DNA of 38,245 nt from a virus. The DNA lies in the IMG/VR virus record IMGVR_UViG_3300046791_000643, positions 1 through 38,245 of that record; one strand, 5' to 3'. Shown one piece after another: positions 6,291 to 15,057 of the stretch. The notes beneath the pieces were generated by a model. That model had not been told where the DNA came from. It worked only from the letters and a program-made list of their open reading frames with translations, and made no database searches. Within the stretch, counting starts at the first letter, position 1, and every line of letters starts with the position of its first letter. Position numbers and translations under genes: made by a program.

Positions 6291-7994
6291 TCATCGCGCC
6301 AGCTCCGGCTGAGCAATCTCGACCGTGTCGCGGAGCAGTTCTCGGGAGAGGTATTGGCCGATGAATGCGGCCTCCTCTGGAGACGTGCCTGGTATGAGTC
6401 GGTGAACCCACCGAGCCAAGTCCGCAGCCCTGTCCGCGCCAACCGCCACCGCCGATGCGCCCCGTTTCTTGGCGAGATGGTGTGCTGCTGCCGTCAAGAG
6501 GCCGGTGATGCCGCCAGATGCGGCGCTCTGGCCCGCAGCGGCCGCGCCGGACATCGCCGCGCCGTAGTCGGTGGGAGTGACGAAGTTGTTGATGAGGTCC
6601 CGCTGCCCCTGCTTGCCGGCCACAGAGAGTCCTTCGGCCGCCCTGCCGTAGGCGTCCTTGGCTCTTCGTAGCTCCCCCACCAGTTCCGGGGACTGGCGCT
6701 GGGCAAGCACATCGGCGTGCGTCTCGATGGCGCGTTTGATTTCCCGCGCCATCTCCTGAAGCCCCTCCGTTGTGGACCCCGGAGTGCCAACCTTCTGCCC
6801 TGACTTTGCGGCGGCCTGCGCGGGCCGCTTCAGCAACTCCTCTGCCTCTCGAATGGAGACGGTCGGCTTGTAGATGATGTCCGCGCCCTCGCGCGCGGCT
6901 CGGTCCGCAAATGGCACCGCCATCTGCCCATACTTGTCCAGCTCGCCGGCAATGGTGTCGGCGACGCCCTTCTGCGCCGGAGCAACGTCGCGCGTGAGCT
7001 TTGCTCTCAACTGATCGACAACCCCAGCGACATCGAGGCGGTCTGACTTCGGCGTTGCCTCGTCGAGCGTGTCGATGACCTCACCGAGCGCGTGTCCGCG
7101 TTCCTTCGTTAGCTCCTCCAAGCGCTTCGCCGTCGCGTCGGAGCCGCCGCCGAAACGCACAACCTTGGAGTCGAGCATGTCTCTGCCGATCTCCCGCAAG
7201 CGCTCTGGACCGAACGACTCGAGCACCTTCTTCCAGTCGCGCCCCAGCGCCTTGGCCGCGCGCTCCTCGGCAAACTGCTTCAGTACCGGGGCCGCCTTCC
7301 TGAGTCCCCTGCCGGCCCACGCCCCGACCTTCGGGGCTGCATACCCAAGGCCACCGCCGATACCTGTCTGGAGTGCCGCCTTGCCGAGCTCCGGCTTGTC
7401 TCCAGTCAACTCTGCGTCACCAGAGAGGAAGCCCGTCAGTGCCCCCGCTGCGGTCTGGTAGATTGGAGAATCAACCGGCACCCCGAGCCACTTCAGTGCC
7501 GCGTCCGATGCGAGGTCGCCGGCAATTTGCGAGGCGATGAGCGCCTTCGGGTGGTGCTCCCACGCACCCTTCTGGACTTCGCGCTCTGTGTCGCGCCCAG
7601 CGCGGTAGAGGTCCCCCTTGCCCTTCAGCAACTTCACGCTGCCGTCAGGCTGCCTCCAACCAACCGTGCTCCCCTCCATCCGCTTCTGGTGAGCCGCAAC
7701 GTCAGAGGGGTCGGCGAGGGGATGCATCTCTGGCGCGGCGGTGAAGGCGCCCATCAGTTCGTCGGTCCCCCCCTTGAAAACCCCCTCGAGGAACCCGTGG
7801 CCGATGGTCGCACCGAGGCCTGGGTCGTCGGGCACGCGCTCCGGCGGCGCCTCAGTGGCACGCGAGAGCGCTTCCGGTTCGTCCGGCTCCGCCGCAGGAG
7901 GTTCGATCGGCGTTGCTCGGTCTCGCCAGGAGCTCTTCGCTGGCGCGGAGGGCCCTGCCTCAACCTTCACTGCCCTGTCACGCCAGCCAGCCAT
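6291..7994 (-). CDS. Internal virion (ejection) protein with repeated WRDRA motif
   Basis: A 567-residue protein. The N-terminus has two copies of a short motif, GWRDRAVKVE (3-12) and SWRDRATPIE (22-31), separated by an Ala/Pro linker. A Gly/Ala-rich middle with possible membrane-active segments and long helices follows (about 230-450). It is the last gene of the structural block, after the nozzle and two other Ala-rich proteins, where podoviruses encode the proteins ejected with the DNA. ATG 7994 overlaps the preceding stop (TGATG). No lysozyme or transglycosylase motif was found. The assignment rests mainly on position and composition. Confidence 0.6.
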   Translation of the reverse strand: MAGWRDRAVKVEAGPSAPAKSSWRDRATPIEPPAAEPDEPEALSRATEAPPERVPDDPGLGATIGHGFLEGVFKGGTDELMGAFTAAPEMHPLADPSDVAAHQKRMEGSTVGWRQPDGSVKLLKGKGDLYRAGRDTEREVQKGAWEHHPKALIASQIAGDLASDAALKWLGVPVDSPIYQTAAGALTGFLSGDAELTGDKPELGKAALQTGIGGGLGYAAPKVGAWAGRGLRKAAPVLKQFAEERAAKALGRDWKKVLESFGPERLREIGRDMLDSKVVRFGGGSDATAKRLEELTKERGHALGEVIDTLDEATPKSDRLDVAGVVDQLRAKLTRDVAPAQKGVADTIAGELDKYGQMAVPFADRAAREGADIIYKPTVSIREAEELLKRPAQAAAKSGQKVGTPGSTTEGLQEMAREIKRAIETHADVLAQRQSPELVGELRRAKDAYGRAAEGLSVAGKQGQRDLINNFVTPTDYGAAMSGAAAAGQSAASGGITGLLTAAAHHLAKKRGASAVAVGADRAADLARWVHRLIPGTSPEEAAFIGQYLSRELLRDTVEIAQPELAR

Positions 7995-9553
7995 CAGCGC
8001 ACCGCCTTGAAGCCCTCGGCTTCCGCACTGGCCAGGTCGGCCACGTCAACTTCGAACGTCTCTTTCCCATTGCTGACGCGAACCTTCCCGGGCGACAGGT
8101 TGAAGTCCCCGCCGCTCTTCGGCATCGACGTCTTCCTTGAGGCGGGACGGCTCGGCGATGGCGCCGCCATTGAGATGGGGCGGTACCCCAGCGAGCGCGC
8201 CTTGTTTCCGAGCCGCCGCTTCGCTTGCTTGCCAAGCACTTCGTACCGGGAGAGCACGTTCCCGTCACCGGCAAAGAAGTCGAGGACGCTGGCATTCGTC
8301 CCAGTGGGCCGCGCCACCGTCTGCTCGAGGAGGGACATGTCCGGGCCCGCGAGGACGCCGAGCGCGTATTGCTCGGGGCCCTTCATCGCCAGCTGAAGGT
8401 CCGTGACGTAGGCCTCCATCTGCGCGCGCGCCGGGCCTGGGAGAACCTTGGTGCCGTGCTCCTTGTAGAGGGCCTCGATGTCCGCGATGGTTTCGGCGAT
8501 GGAGTTGGTGGACGCCTGCGCCGCCCGCATGTTGCGAACTTCGGTGGGGTCGGGCTGTGCATCCGGAGAGAGCTCGTACCCCTCCAGATACGACGCCTTG
8601 TCCTTGCTCTCCGCCTTGCTCGTCTGGCGCTCTTCAGCCTGCTCGGCCCTCCGCCCTGCGGCGGCCTCTGCCGCGGCGATGCGCGCTTTGCGGTCCTTCT
8701 CGGACTCACCGGCCCTGAAGGTGCGGTCCACATCATCCCGCCCCTCCTTCCAGGTGCGCTCGTCCTTCCGGTCATCCAACTCCAGCTGCCGCTTCCGTAC
8801 CTCCGCGTCGAGCTGCGCCTTCGTGCGAGCGGCGGCCGCCTCGGTGGCCGCTGTCGCCTTCCGCTCGCCCACCTTCACGCCCAGCACCTTCGACAGCCCT
8901 TCGTCGGAGAGGCCAGACAGCTGCTCCTCGTCCACGCCCAGCGCCTTCGCCAGGGCGGCCCTGTCGGCGATGCGCTCTCCCGCCTTCCGCGTCTTGTCGG
9001 CCTCGCCTTGCTCCAGCGCGCGCCGCCTCAGCAGCTCGCCGGCAGTGTCCGTGCCCCCGCCCGTGTTTTGCAGTCCGCGCCGGGCAAAGGCCGAGTAGAG
9101 CGCATCCGAAGCGTGGCCCATGCTCCTGCTGCGCGCGTCCTCGCGCTGTGCATTCGCCAGCTCAGTGTCCTTCCGCGGCCGTGGCGCGCCGCTGGGCCCT
9201 GCCTTCACCATCGGCGGGGGCGACTCCCCCTTCACCCAAGGAGCCCAGGCCTCATCCATCGGCGGAGGCGGAGCGACGCCGCCCACGGCCGGCAGCTCCG
9301 GGCCGTCCTCACCCTTGGCGTCGAGAAGGCCCGCCGGGATGACGTCCTCATCCTCGGCGCCATAGCCACTCAGCAAGTCGGGGATGCGCCCAGGGGACGC
9401 AGGAGCTGGAGCGACGCTGGCCAGCGCAGGCACCGCCGGGGCCGCAGGCGCCGGCAAGTCCTCCTCCTCGTCGTCGAGGAGCCCCGCGGGGATGATGTCC
9501 TCGTCCTCGGGGCCGTAGCCGCTCAGCAAGTCAGGGATGCGTGTGCGTGCCAT
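7994..9553 (-). CDS. Internal virion protein with duplicated RIPDLLSGYG motif
   Basis: A 519-residue protein. The N-terminus has a 23-residue element at residues 5-27 and again at 56-78 (RIPDLLSGYG, then EDED, then IPAGLLD), identical but for two positions and joined by a Pro/Ala linker. Residues 150-330 are a very charged, Lys/Arg/Glu/Ala-rich stretch that should form long coiled coils. The C-terminus is more globular. Composition and position between other morphogenesis genes fit a minor or ejected virion protein. The repeated peptide may be a docking motif. No enzyme domain is visible. Confidence 0.6.
   Translation of the reverse strand: MARTRIPDLLSGYGPEDEDIIPAGLLDDEEEDLPAPAAPAVPALASVAPAPASPGRIPDLLSGYGAEDEDVIPAGLLDAKGEDGPELPAVGGVAPPPPMDEAWAPWVKGESPPPMVKAGPSGAPRPRKDTELANAQREDARSRSMGHASDALYSAFARRGLQNTGGGTDTAGELLRRRALEQGEADKTRKAGERIADRAALAKALGVDEEQLSGLSDEGLSKVLGVKVGERKATAATEAAAARTKAQLDAEVRKRQLELDDRKDERTWKEGRDDVDRTFRAGESEKDRKARIAAAEAAAGRRAEQAEERQTSKAESKDKASYLEGYELSPDAQPDPTEVRNMRAAQASTNSIAETIADIEALYKEHGTKVLPGPARAQMEAYVTDLQLAMKGPEQYALGVLAGPDMSLLEQTVARPTGTNASVLDFFAGDGNVLSRYEVLGKQAKRRLGNKARSLGYRPISMAAPSPSRPASRKTSMPKSGGDFNLSPGKVRVSNGKETFEVDVADLASAEAEGFKAVR
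9320..9388 (-). repeat. Second copy of the 23-residue peptide repeat
   Basis: Codes residues 56-78 of the protein at 7994-9553. The partner copy is at 9473-9541. The DNA copies are also similar but have diverged at many third positions, so the peptide rather than the DNA seems to be conserved. Confidence 0.75.
9473..9541 (-). repeat. First copy of the 23-residue peptide repeat
   Basis: Codes residues 5-27 of the protein at 7994-9553 and differs from the copy at 9320-9388 at two residues. Its place at the very N-terminus suggests a binding or targeting peptide. Confidence 0.75.
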
Positions 9554-9555
9554 GG

Positions 9556-10365
9556 TCAGTCCTCGTCCTCGTCCTTTTTGGCGCCGGCGGCAGTGGGGTT
9601 GAAGGCGCTGTAGGCCGCCTTCCCCATGCCGGCGTAGAGCTGGCGGGTGCTGTCGGCCTGGTTGCCGTAGAAGTTCGCCTGCTGACCCAGCTGGCCAGAC
9701 TTGGCGGCGGTCCTGGCCATCTCATTCTGGAACCGCTGCTGCGGCGCCTCCGCGTTGAAGAGGTTCGCCCTCTCGCGCGCCGCCGTGTTGTAGGCCATGC
9801 GCTTGTCCGCGGCCTCCGCACGCCGGGACTTCTCAGAGAAGTCGCGCTGGCCCATCTGGCTCGCCATCCGCCCGCCCTCAAGCATCGCGTCGCGCGCGCG
9901 ACGCTGGGCCATGCCGGCAAGCTGCAGCCCTTCGTCCCCGAGGCGCTGCGCCGCGCCCTGGTTGGCGGAGAGGCGCATGGCCAGCTCCGCGCCGCCGCCA
10001 GACTGGCCGCGAGCCGCCATCTGCTCGCGGATTCTCTCGTTGGCCGCGTTGACGCTGCGGTCCGTCTGGCCGCGGATGGTGTTGAGGTTCGCTCGGTCCT
10101 CGAGGGTGAGGCCGCCAGAGCGGCCCAGCTTCATCATCTCGCCCAGGCTCTCGCGCTCCAGGCCCTTCAACTCGTCGTCCGCGAAGACGCCCTCCATCGC
10201 CTGCGGCCCCAGCTCCTCGGCCACAATCGTCTTCACGTCAGGCAGTTTGATGCCGTCAAACTCGGCCAGCATCCGCTCGAGGATGCGTTGCTGGGTCGCC
10301 TTGTCGGCGGAGGCAGCTGCCTCGCCGAGTGCTCCCAGTCCAAGCTGTGCAAGAAGGCCCCACAT
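9556..10365 (-). CDS. Ala/Gln-rich virion protein, probable internal core component
   Basis: A 269-residue protein starting MWGLLAQLGLGALGEAAASA, a small amphipathic or membrane-active N-terminus. The rest is nearly all helical and rich in Ala, Gln, Arg and Met (for example QMAARGQSGGGAELAMRLSA and NTAARERANLFNAEAPQQ), ending in an acidic tail KKDEDED. This style is common for small internal virion proteins of podoviruses. It lies two bases upstream of the RIPDLLSGYG-repeat gene and ten bases after the Ala/Pro-rich protein. The function is inferred from position. Confidence 0.6.
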   Translation of the reverse strand: MWGLLAQLGLGALGEAAASADKATQQRILERMLAEFDGIKLPDVKTIVAEELGPQAMEGVFADDELKGLERESLGEMMKLGRSGGLTLEDRANLNTIRGQTDRSVNAANERIREQMAARGQSGGGAELAMRLSANQGAAQRLGDEGLQLAGMAQRRARDAMLEGGRMASQMGQRDFSEKSRRAEAADKRMAYNTAARERANLFNAEAPQQRFQNEMARTAAKSGQLGQQANFYGNQADSTRQLYAGMGKAAYSAFNPTAAGAKKDEDED

Positions 10366-10375
10366 AGACGAGCTC

Positions 10376-11923
10376 CTAGGGTGCAGACGTGGGAGGGGCG
10401 ATTAGCCCAAACCGAAGCGCTTGGTCGCGCAGGTGGAAGAGAGAGGTGGCCTCCTGGGGGTCAAAGCCGTACTGGGTGACGAGGAGGTTGAAGACTTCCG
10501 GGTCGCTCTTCCCGGCGAAGTCGGGACCGGTGAGCGTCTGCTGGGCCTTCTTTCCCAACTCCCCGATGCGGCCGGTGACGAATTTCATCATGTCGTTGCT
10601 GCTCATCCGCTCCAGGTTGTGCAACTCCTCGGCGGAGAGGGAGTTGTAGATGCCCATCTTGATGGAGTCGTTGAGGCCGCTCAGTGGGCCGGTGAAGCCC
10701 CAGTTGAACTTGTTGGAGTTGAGCTTCCCGCCCATGGAGTTGATTCCCTTGTCCATGGCCTCCCGCGCCGCGCCGTGGTGCGACTTGCCGGTGGCGCCAG
10801 TCACTGCCCACGAGACAGGGTCCAGCGCTTCGCCGATGTCGCCAACCGTGTTCTCGAAACGGTTGTTCTCGGTGTACGCCTTCCAGTCCTCGGCCTTCCC
10901 CTCGCCGGACTTGAGGTGCATCGCGTCGAGTCTCTCCTGGCTGGCCTTCGCAGCTGCCGCGTTGGCGGCCTCGGTCGCGGCATTGGCTGCCGCCTGCCTG
11001 TCGAGCGCCGAGCGCGCCGCGTCCGCCTGAGTCTTCACGTTGGCGCGCGCAGCATCAGATACGCCCTTTGAAGCCTCATTCGCGGCCTTCGCGCCGCCGA
11101 CAAGGTTGCCGTACTCCTCGTTGAGGCGGTCCCATTCCGGGCGGCCAGCGGAACCAAGGAGCCCCGCGTCCATCTTGGACTGGCCCTGGGTGTAGGGGCC
11201 GCCCACCTGACTCTGCAGAAGCGCCTGGATGCCCGCGTCGCCCCGGAGCTCTCCCGCCTCGTTGCGGTGGCCAGTGAGTCCGACATCGCGCTGCGCTTCC
11301 CCCGCCCCGGCGAGGATGTCTCCCCAGCCGGCGTCCTCGTCCATGGAGTTGGGCCCGGCGTACGTCCATTCCGACTGCGCCCTGGCCTGCTCCGGCGTCA
11401 GGGTTGCGCCGCTGACGGGGCCTTGGCTCTGGATGGCCGTGTTGGTGGGGGACGCGGGCTTGCTTTGTGTGGGCGAGGCGAAGCCAGGCACCGTCTGCGC
11501 CGAGAGCGCCGCGTAGGGGCTCGTCGGCTTCCCGGTGGGCTGCTGGGTTGCCGCCGGCTTCGCCGAGAAGGGCGCGGCGGGCTGCATCTGGGAAGGGAGC
11601 CCCGCCTGCACCTTGTTGGCGAAGGCGTTGGAGGCGCTGGCGACGGCCTGCTTCGACGCCTGGCCGGCCTGCTGGAGTGGCTGAGCCACCTTCTTCGAGT
11701 ACGCCGTGGCCGCGTCCTTGTTGGCCCCGAGCAGACGGTCAAAGCTGACGAAGTTGGTGGACGGCTTCGCCGGACGTCCGGAGGCTCCGGCGCCACCCAT
11801 CGGGTGCGTGGGGGCTCCACCGCCGGAGATGGCCGGGGCGGCGGACGCAGCGGGGCCAGCGGAGCCGGCAGACTCCTGGCGGGCCTTCTCATCCTCGTCT
11901 TCAGTCGGCAGGACGTAGGCCAT
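10376..11923 (-). CDS. Virion structural protein of unknown role
   Basis: A 515-residue protein. Residues 1-160 are low-complexity Ala/Pro/Ser/Gln, beginning with an acidic MAYVLPTEDEDEKARQES. Residues 250-330 are Ala-rich helices that look like a coiled coil, and the C-terminal 180 residues are globular (ending SLFHLRDQALRFGLIAPPTS). Its stop is ten bases before the next gene and its ATG three bases after the previous stop, so it belongs to the nozzle-to-internal-protein cluster. It is probably a minor virion or ejection protein; no family was recognised. Confidence 0.55.
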   Translation of the reverse strand: MAYVLPTEDEDEKARQESAGSAGPAASAAPAISGGGAPTHPMGGAGASGRPAKPSTNFVSFDRLLGANKDAATAYSKKVAQPLQQAGQASKQAVASASNAFANKVQAGLPSQMQPAAPFSAKPAATQQPTGKPTSPYAALSAQTVPGFASPTQSKPASPTNTAIQSQGPVSGATLTPEQARAQSEWTYAGPNSMDEDAGWGDILAGAGEAQRDVGLTGHRNEAGELRGDAGIQALLQSQVGGPYTQGQSKMDAGLLGSAGRPEWDRLNEEYGNLVGGAKAANEASKGVSDAARANVKTQADAARSALDRQAAANAATEAANAAAAKASQERLDAMHLKSGEGKAEDWKAYTENNRFENTVGDIGEALDPVSWAVTGATGKSHHGAAREAMDKGINSMGGKLNSNKFNWGFTGPLSGLNDSIKMGIYNSLSAEELHNLERMSSNDMMKFVTGRIGELGKKAQQTLTGPDFAGKSDPEVFNLLVTQYGFDPQEATSLFHLRDQALRFGLIAPPTSAP

Positions 11924-11926
11924 GGG

Positions 11927-12325
11927 CTACTCGTAGATGAAGTTGCAGAGGTACGTGGTGGACGCCGACAGGCCCCGGAAGGTGACTGACAGGGCGCCGG
12001 ACGAGGTGAGGCGCCAGGAGAGGCTCCACACGGTGGTGGGCGCGTCCCCATTCTCGAGCACCAGGCGCGTGCAGATGAGGTGCTTGGGGCTGGTGGGGAT
12101 TTCCGGGCGGAAGGTGACTTCGCCCAAGGCAGAGGCGTCGGAGTTGAAGCGCAGCCCCACCTTCTCGTTGCCGCGGAAATTCTCCGCGCGGCTCAGGTTG
12201 CGCGTCAGGGCGTTGGCGACGCTGCCCATGAAGTCATTGAGGATGGCGAACAGCGGGTCCAGCGACGCCGGGGCACCGGGGATGGACTCGCGGGAGATGC
12301 TGCGGATGCGCGGAGGAGGTGCCAT
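11927..12325 (-). CDS. Small conserved podovirus structural protein
   Basis: A 132-residue protein. The N-terminus PPPRIRSISRESIPGAP, followed by LDPLFAILNDFMGSVANALT and a beta-rich C-terminal half (VGLRFNSDASALGEVTFRPE onward), fits a small protein often found between the nozzle and internal virion protein genes of podoviruses. The last half looks like a beta-sandwich. It overlaps the nozzle gene stop by one base. The role is probably structural in the tail; I know of no assigned function. Confidence 0.6.
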   Translation of the reverse strand: MAPPPRIRSISRESIPGAPASLDPLFAILNDFMGSVANALTRNLSRAENFRGNEKVGLRFNSDASALGEVTFRPEIPTSPKHLICTRLVLENGDAPTTVWSLSWRLTSSGALSVTFRGLSASTTYLCNFIYE

Positions 12326-15057
12326 CAGGGCTTGCTCGCCGTACCGGCGGCCTCCAGGTGAAGGGTGAAGCCGTTGAGCGCCCAGATGGCCCAGGCCTGG
12401 CGAATTCTGGCGCCGACGCGGATGTAGCTGGCCATCTGCGCAGAGCGCGCCACCTCGGCCCGGCGGTTGCGCAGGCCCATGGGGAAGCCGAAGGCGCCGT
12501 AGCCAAATGGGTCACTCCCGAAGCCGTCCGCAGGCGCCAGCGCCGCCGATTGCTCCGCCAGCACTGTCTCGGTGTCGTAGGTGACGGTGAATTCGTGGCA
12601 GGCGAACTCCCTGAAGTGCATCACCACGTCACGGAACTGGTTGATGTCCGCGGGGCCACCAGGGGCGGAGGGGCACCACTTCAGCTCGACGGGGATGGCC
12701 TTGAAGATGGTGACTGCGGCGGGAACATCGTAGCTCTCGGACGAGCTGACGGTGACGACGTTGGTGTCCTCGTCCACGGCGATGACGAGCGTCCGGGCGT
12801 CGTAGGTGTTTTGAGTGATGACGTCGCCCACCTCGACGTCCGCCACGGAGTCGAGCGTGAGAGTCGCGTAGAAGCCATCGCCCGAGTTGGTGGTGGTGAG
12901 GAGGGTGGCGGAGAGTTCCTCGTCGGCGAAGTCCGTGAAGTCGTAGGACTTGCGCTCGATGCGCACCGTGTTCGCCTCGCCATCACCCAGCACCAGCCTT
13001 CCGTCCACCGGACTGACGAGGCCGAAGGTGCGCGCCATGATCCAGCTCGTCCACGTCTCATCCAGGGAGTTGAAGACGAAGGCCCGGGTCGCGCACGTAT
13101 CCGTGTCTGCCGTGGGGACGAAGAGGATGTACTGCCTGTCGGACTCGTAGGAGACGCCGAAGGCCAACTCTGAAACGACGGCAGGGTTGAGCGCCAGGAC
13201 GTCGAGCAGCTCGTCCTCGATGCCGCGCGAGACGATGCGGAAGCCGGCGTCGCTGAGGATGCCCACGCCCTGGTCCGTGAGGGCGAACACCTGGTTGGCG
13301 TGCACTACCATCGACTCCGGCGCGATGAGGCGAGCCGAGCCGTCCAGCTCGTTCACCGCGTAAGGGGCCTGGCCAGAGACGGTGTAGAACTTCCCCAGCT
13401 TGCTGCCGACGTACATCTTGTCCCGGAAGGGCAGCGCTCGAAGCGCCTCGGAGTTGGCGGGGCCGACAGGGAGCCAGTTGGTGAGCGGGAAGGCCTCGTA
13501 CTCGCCAATCTTCGAGTAGGACAGCCCGCTGGGGCGGGCGTCGTTGGTGGACGTGGCGACGTCAGTGGCGCCGAGCGGCACATCCCACGATGTCACGCGA
13601 GAGGCGAAGACGGTGAAGGAGGCGGCCGAGACTTCGCGGCGCTCGATGAGCATCGAGCCGATGTCCTCGCTCTCTCCGGCGACGTAATAGGCAACGAGGG
13701 TGCCGCCCGTGAAGTTGGTGATGGTGTCGGCGAGGTCTCTCGCGGTGCGCTCCACGTTCTGGGTCGGCGAGCCGTCGGTGAAGATGCGGAAGTCCGTCCC
13801 CAGCACCGGGGCAGTCTTCGCCGTCAGCGTGACGCCATCGACAGTGAAGGTGTCGTTGTTCTGCACTCCTTCCGGCGAGCCAACCCCCAGCATCCGGACA
13901 TAGAAGCGATGCTTGTCCGTCGTGGAGATGCACCAGAGCCTGTCATCCCAGACGGTGACATCCGTGCAGATGGGTGGCCGCTCGTTGCCGTTGACGTCCC
14001 CGTCTCCCGTGTTGGGGTTGGTGTAGAGCGGCACCGAGGACAGCATCGAGTCCGGGGTGATGTCGTTGTAGTCGAACGAGTCGAGCAGGATGGTGGCGGA
14101 GTCGAAGGACAGTTCCTTCAGCAGGAAGAACTCCGCGAGCGGGGCAACACTCGCCAGCGGCGTCAACTCCGTCCGGTAGATGCGCGCGAAATAGGCGTCC
14201 GTGAGTCCGTCCGGAATGGGCACGCGCACGTTGACGCTCTTCGTCTGCACCGTGAGGACTTGCGCCAGCGTGTTGAGGCCAGCAGGCGAAGCCCCGCCCA
14301 CCGTCAGCGTGAAGGTGCTGGATGAGGTGACGACGACGGCATAGGTGCCGGCTGGAATCCCCGTCTCGCCGGGAGAGATGGCGACAGACTCGCCCATCCC
14401 GAAGCCGTGGCCGGGCTTGGTGACGGTAAGCACGCCAGCCCCGTTCTTGGAGATGGTGCCGATGGCCGCGGTGAAGCTGGCGCCGTTTCGCACCACCACC
14501 GGGGCATTGGGCGCGCCCAGCTTCACGTTGTTGTTGGCGTCCTTGGTGCCCCAGACGACTCGGTAGGCGACGGCGGTGTCTGCCGGCATCCAGGCATCGC
14601 CCGGGATAAGCTGCGTGCCGGTGACGAAGTCCCAGGCGCGGACGACGCCGCCTGCCATTGGCGGGCCGGCCAGTGAGTCGAGAAGAAAGACGCCTGCCGC
14701 GGTGGTGAAGTAGAGGTTGCCGCCGGCCTCGGCGAAGCGCACGCGACGGCCCGTGGCTGGCGCAAGGTAGGTGCCGGGGTATTCAGACGGGCTGTCGAAG
14801 GTGTAGCGGGAGAGCCTGTCCTCGGACAGGCCGTGGTGGAAGACAAGGCGCTCTTGGTAGATGGCGCCGGAGAGGCCTCGATCCGCCAATTCAGCCAGCG
14901 TATTCGGGTTGCGGAACTGCCCGCGCCGACACTCGATGATGTACTTGTTGCGCAGGACGGCGTTGGTGGCCCGCACCATCCCGCCCTCCGGCACCGCGGA
15001 GAGCTGGTTGTTGGTGGTGGCGAGGCCCACCGTTTTCAGGACGGAGAAGCTAGCCAC
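12325..15057 (-). CDS. Tail nozzle protein (T7 gp12-like tail tubular B)
   Basis: A 910-residue protein with a GTG start preceded by CGGAGG. The N-terminus (FSVLKTVGLATTNNQLSAVP and GGMVRATNAVLRNKYIIECR) matches the layout of podovirus nozzle proteins. The rest is a long beta-rich chain with many Tyr/Trp/Gly strands, consistent with a propeller plus inserted domains. The nozzle closes the short tail and conducts DNA. It directly follows the adaptor gene, with an eight-base overlap, the usual order. The size is a little larger than T7 gp12 (about 790 residues). The fold is inferred, not proven. Confidence 0.7.
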   Translation of the reverse strand: MASFSVLKTVGLATTNNQLSAVPEGGMVRATNAVLRNKYIIECRRGQFRNPNTLAELADRGLSGAIYQERLVFHHGLSEDRLSRYTFDSPSEYPGTYLAPATGRRVRFAEAGGNLYFTTAAGVFLLDSLAGPPMAGGVVRAWDFVTGTQLIPGDAWMPADTAVAYRVVWGTKDANNNVKLGAPNAPVVVRNGASFTAAIGTISKNGAGVLTVTKPGHGFGMGESVAISPGETGIPAGTYAVVVTSSSTFTLTVGGASPAGLNTLAQVLTVQTKSVNVRVPIPDGLTDAYFARIYRTELTPLASVAPLAEFFLLKELSFDSATILLDSFDYNDITPDSMLSSVPLYTNPNTGDGDVNGNERPPICTDVTVWDDRLWCISTTDKHRFYVRMLGVGSPEGVQNNDTFTVDGVTLTAKTAPVLGTDFRIFTDGSPTQNVERTARDLADTITNFTGGTLVAYYVAGESEDIGSMLIERREVSAASFTVFASRVTSWDVPLGATDVATSTNDARPSGLSYSKIGEYEAFPLTNWLPVGPANSEALRALPFRDKMYVGSKLGKFYTVSGQAPYAVNELDGSARLIAPESMVVHANQVFALTDQGVGILSDAGFRIVSRGIEDELLDVLALNPAVVSELAFGVSYESDRQYILFVPTADTDTCATRAFVFNSLDETWTSWIMARTFGLVSPVDGRLVLGDGEANTVRIERKSYDFTDFADEELSATLLTTTNSGDGFYATLTLDSVADVEVGDVITQNTYDARTLVIAVDEDTNVVTVSSSESYDVPAAVTIFKAIPVELKWCPSAPGGPADINQFRDVVMHFREFACHEFTVTYDTETVLAEQSAALAPADGFGSDPFGYGAFGFPMGLRNRRAEVARSAQMASYIRVGARIRQAWAIWALNGFTLHLEAAGTASKP

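Noticed and set aside
5635-6411. 258-residue minus-strand frame over the two membrane genes
   Set aside because: Arg/His/Pro/Gly-rich shadow; the plus-strand frames give coherent membrane proteins.
8225-9613. 462-residue plus-strand frame
   Set aside because: Shadow of the minus-strand internal virion protein genes; low-complexity Arg/Leu composition.
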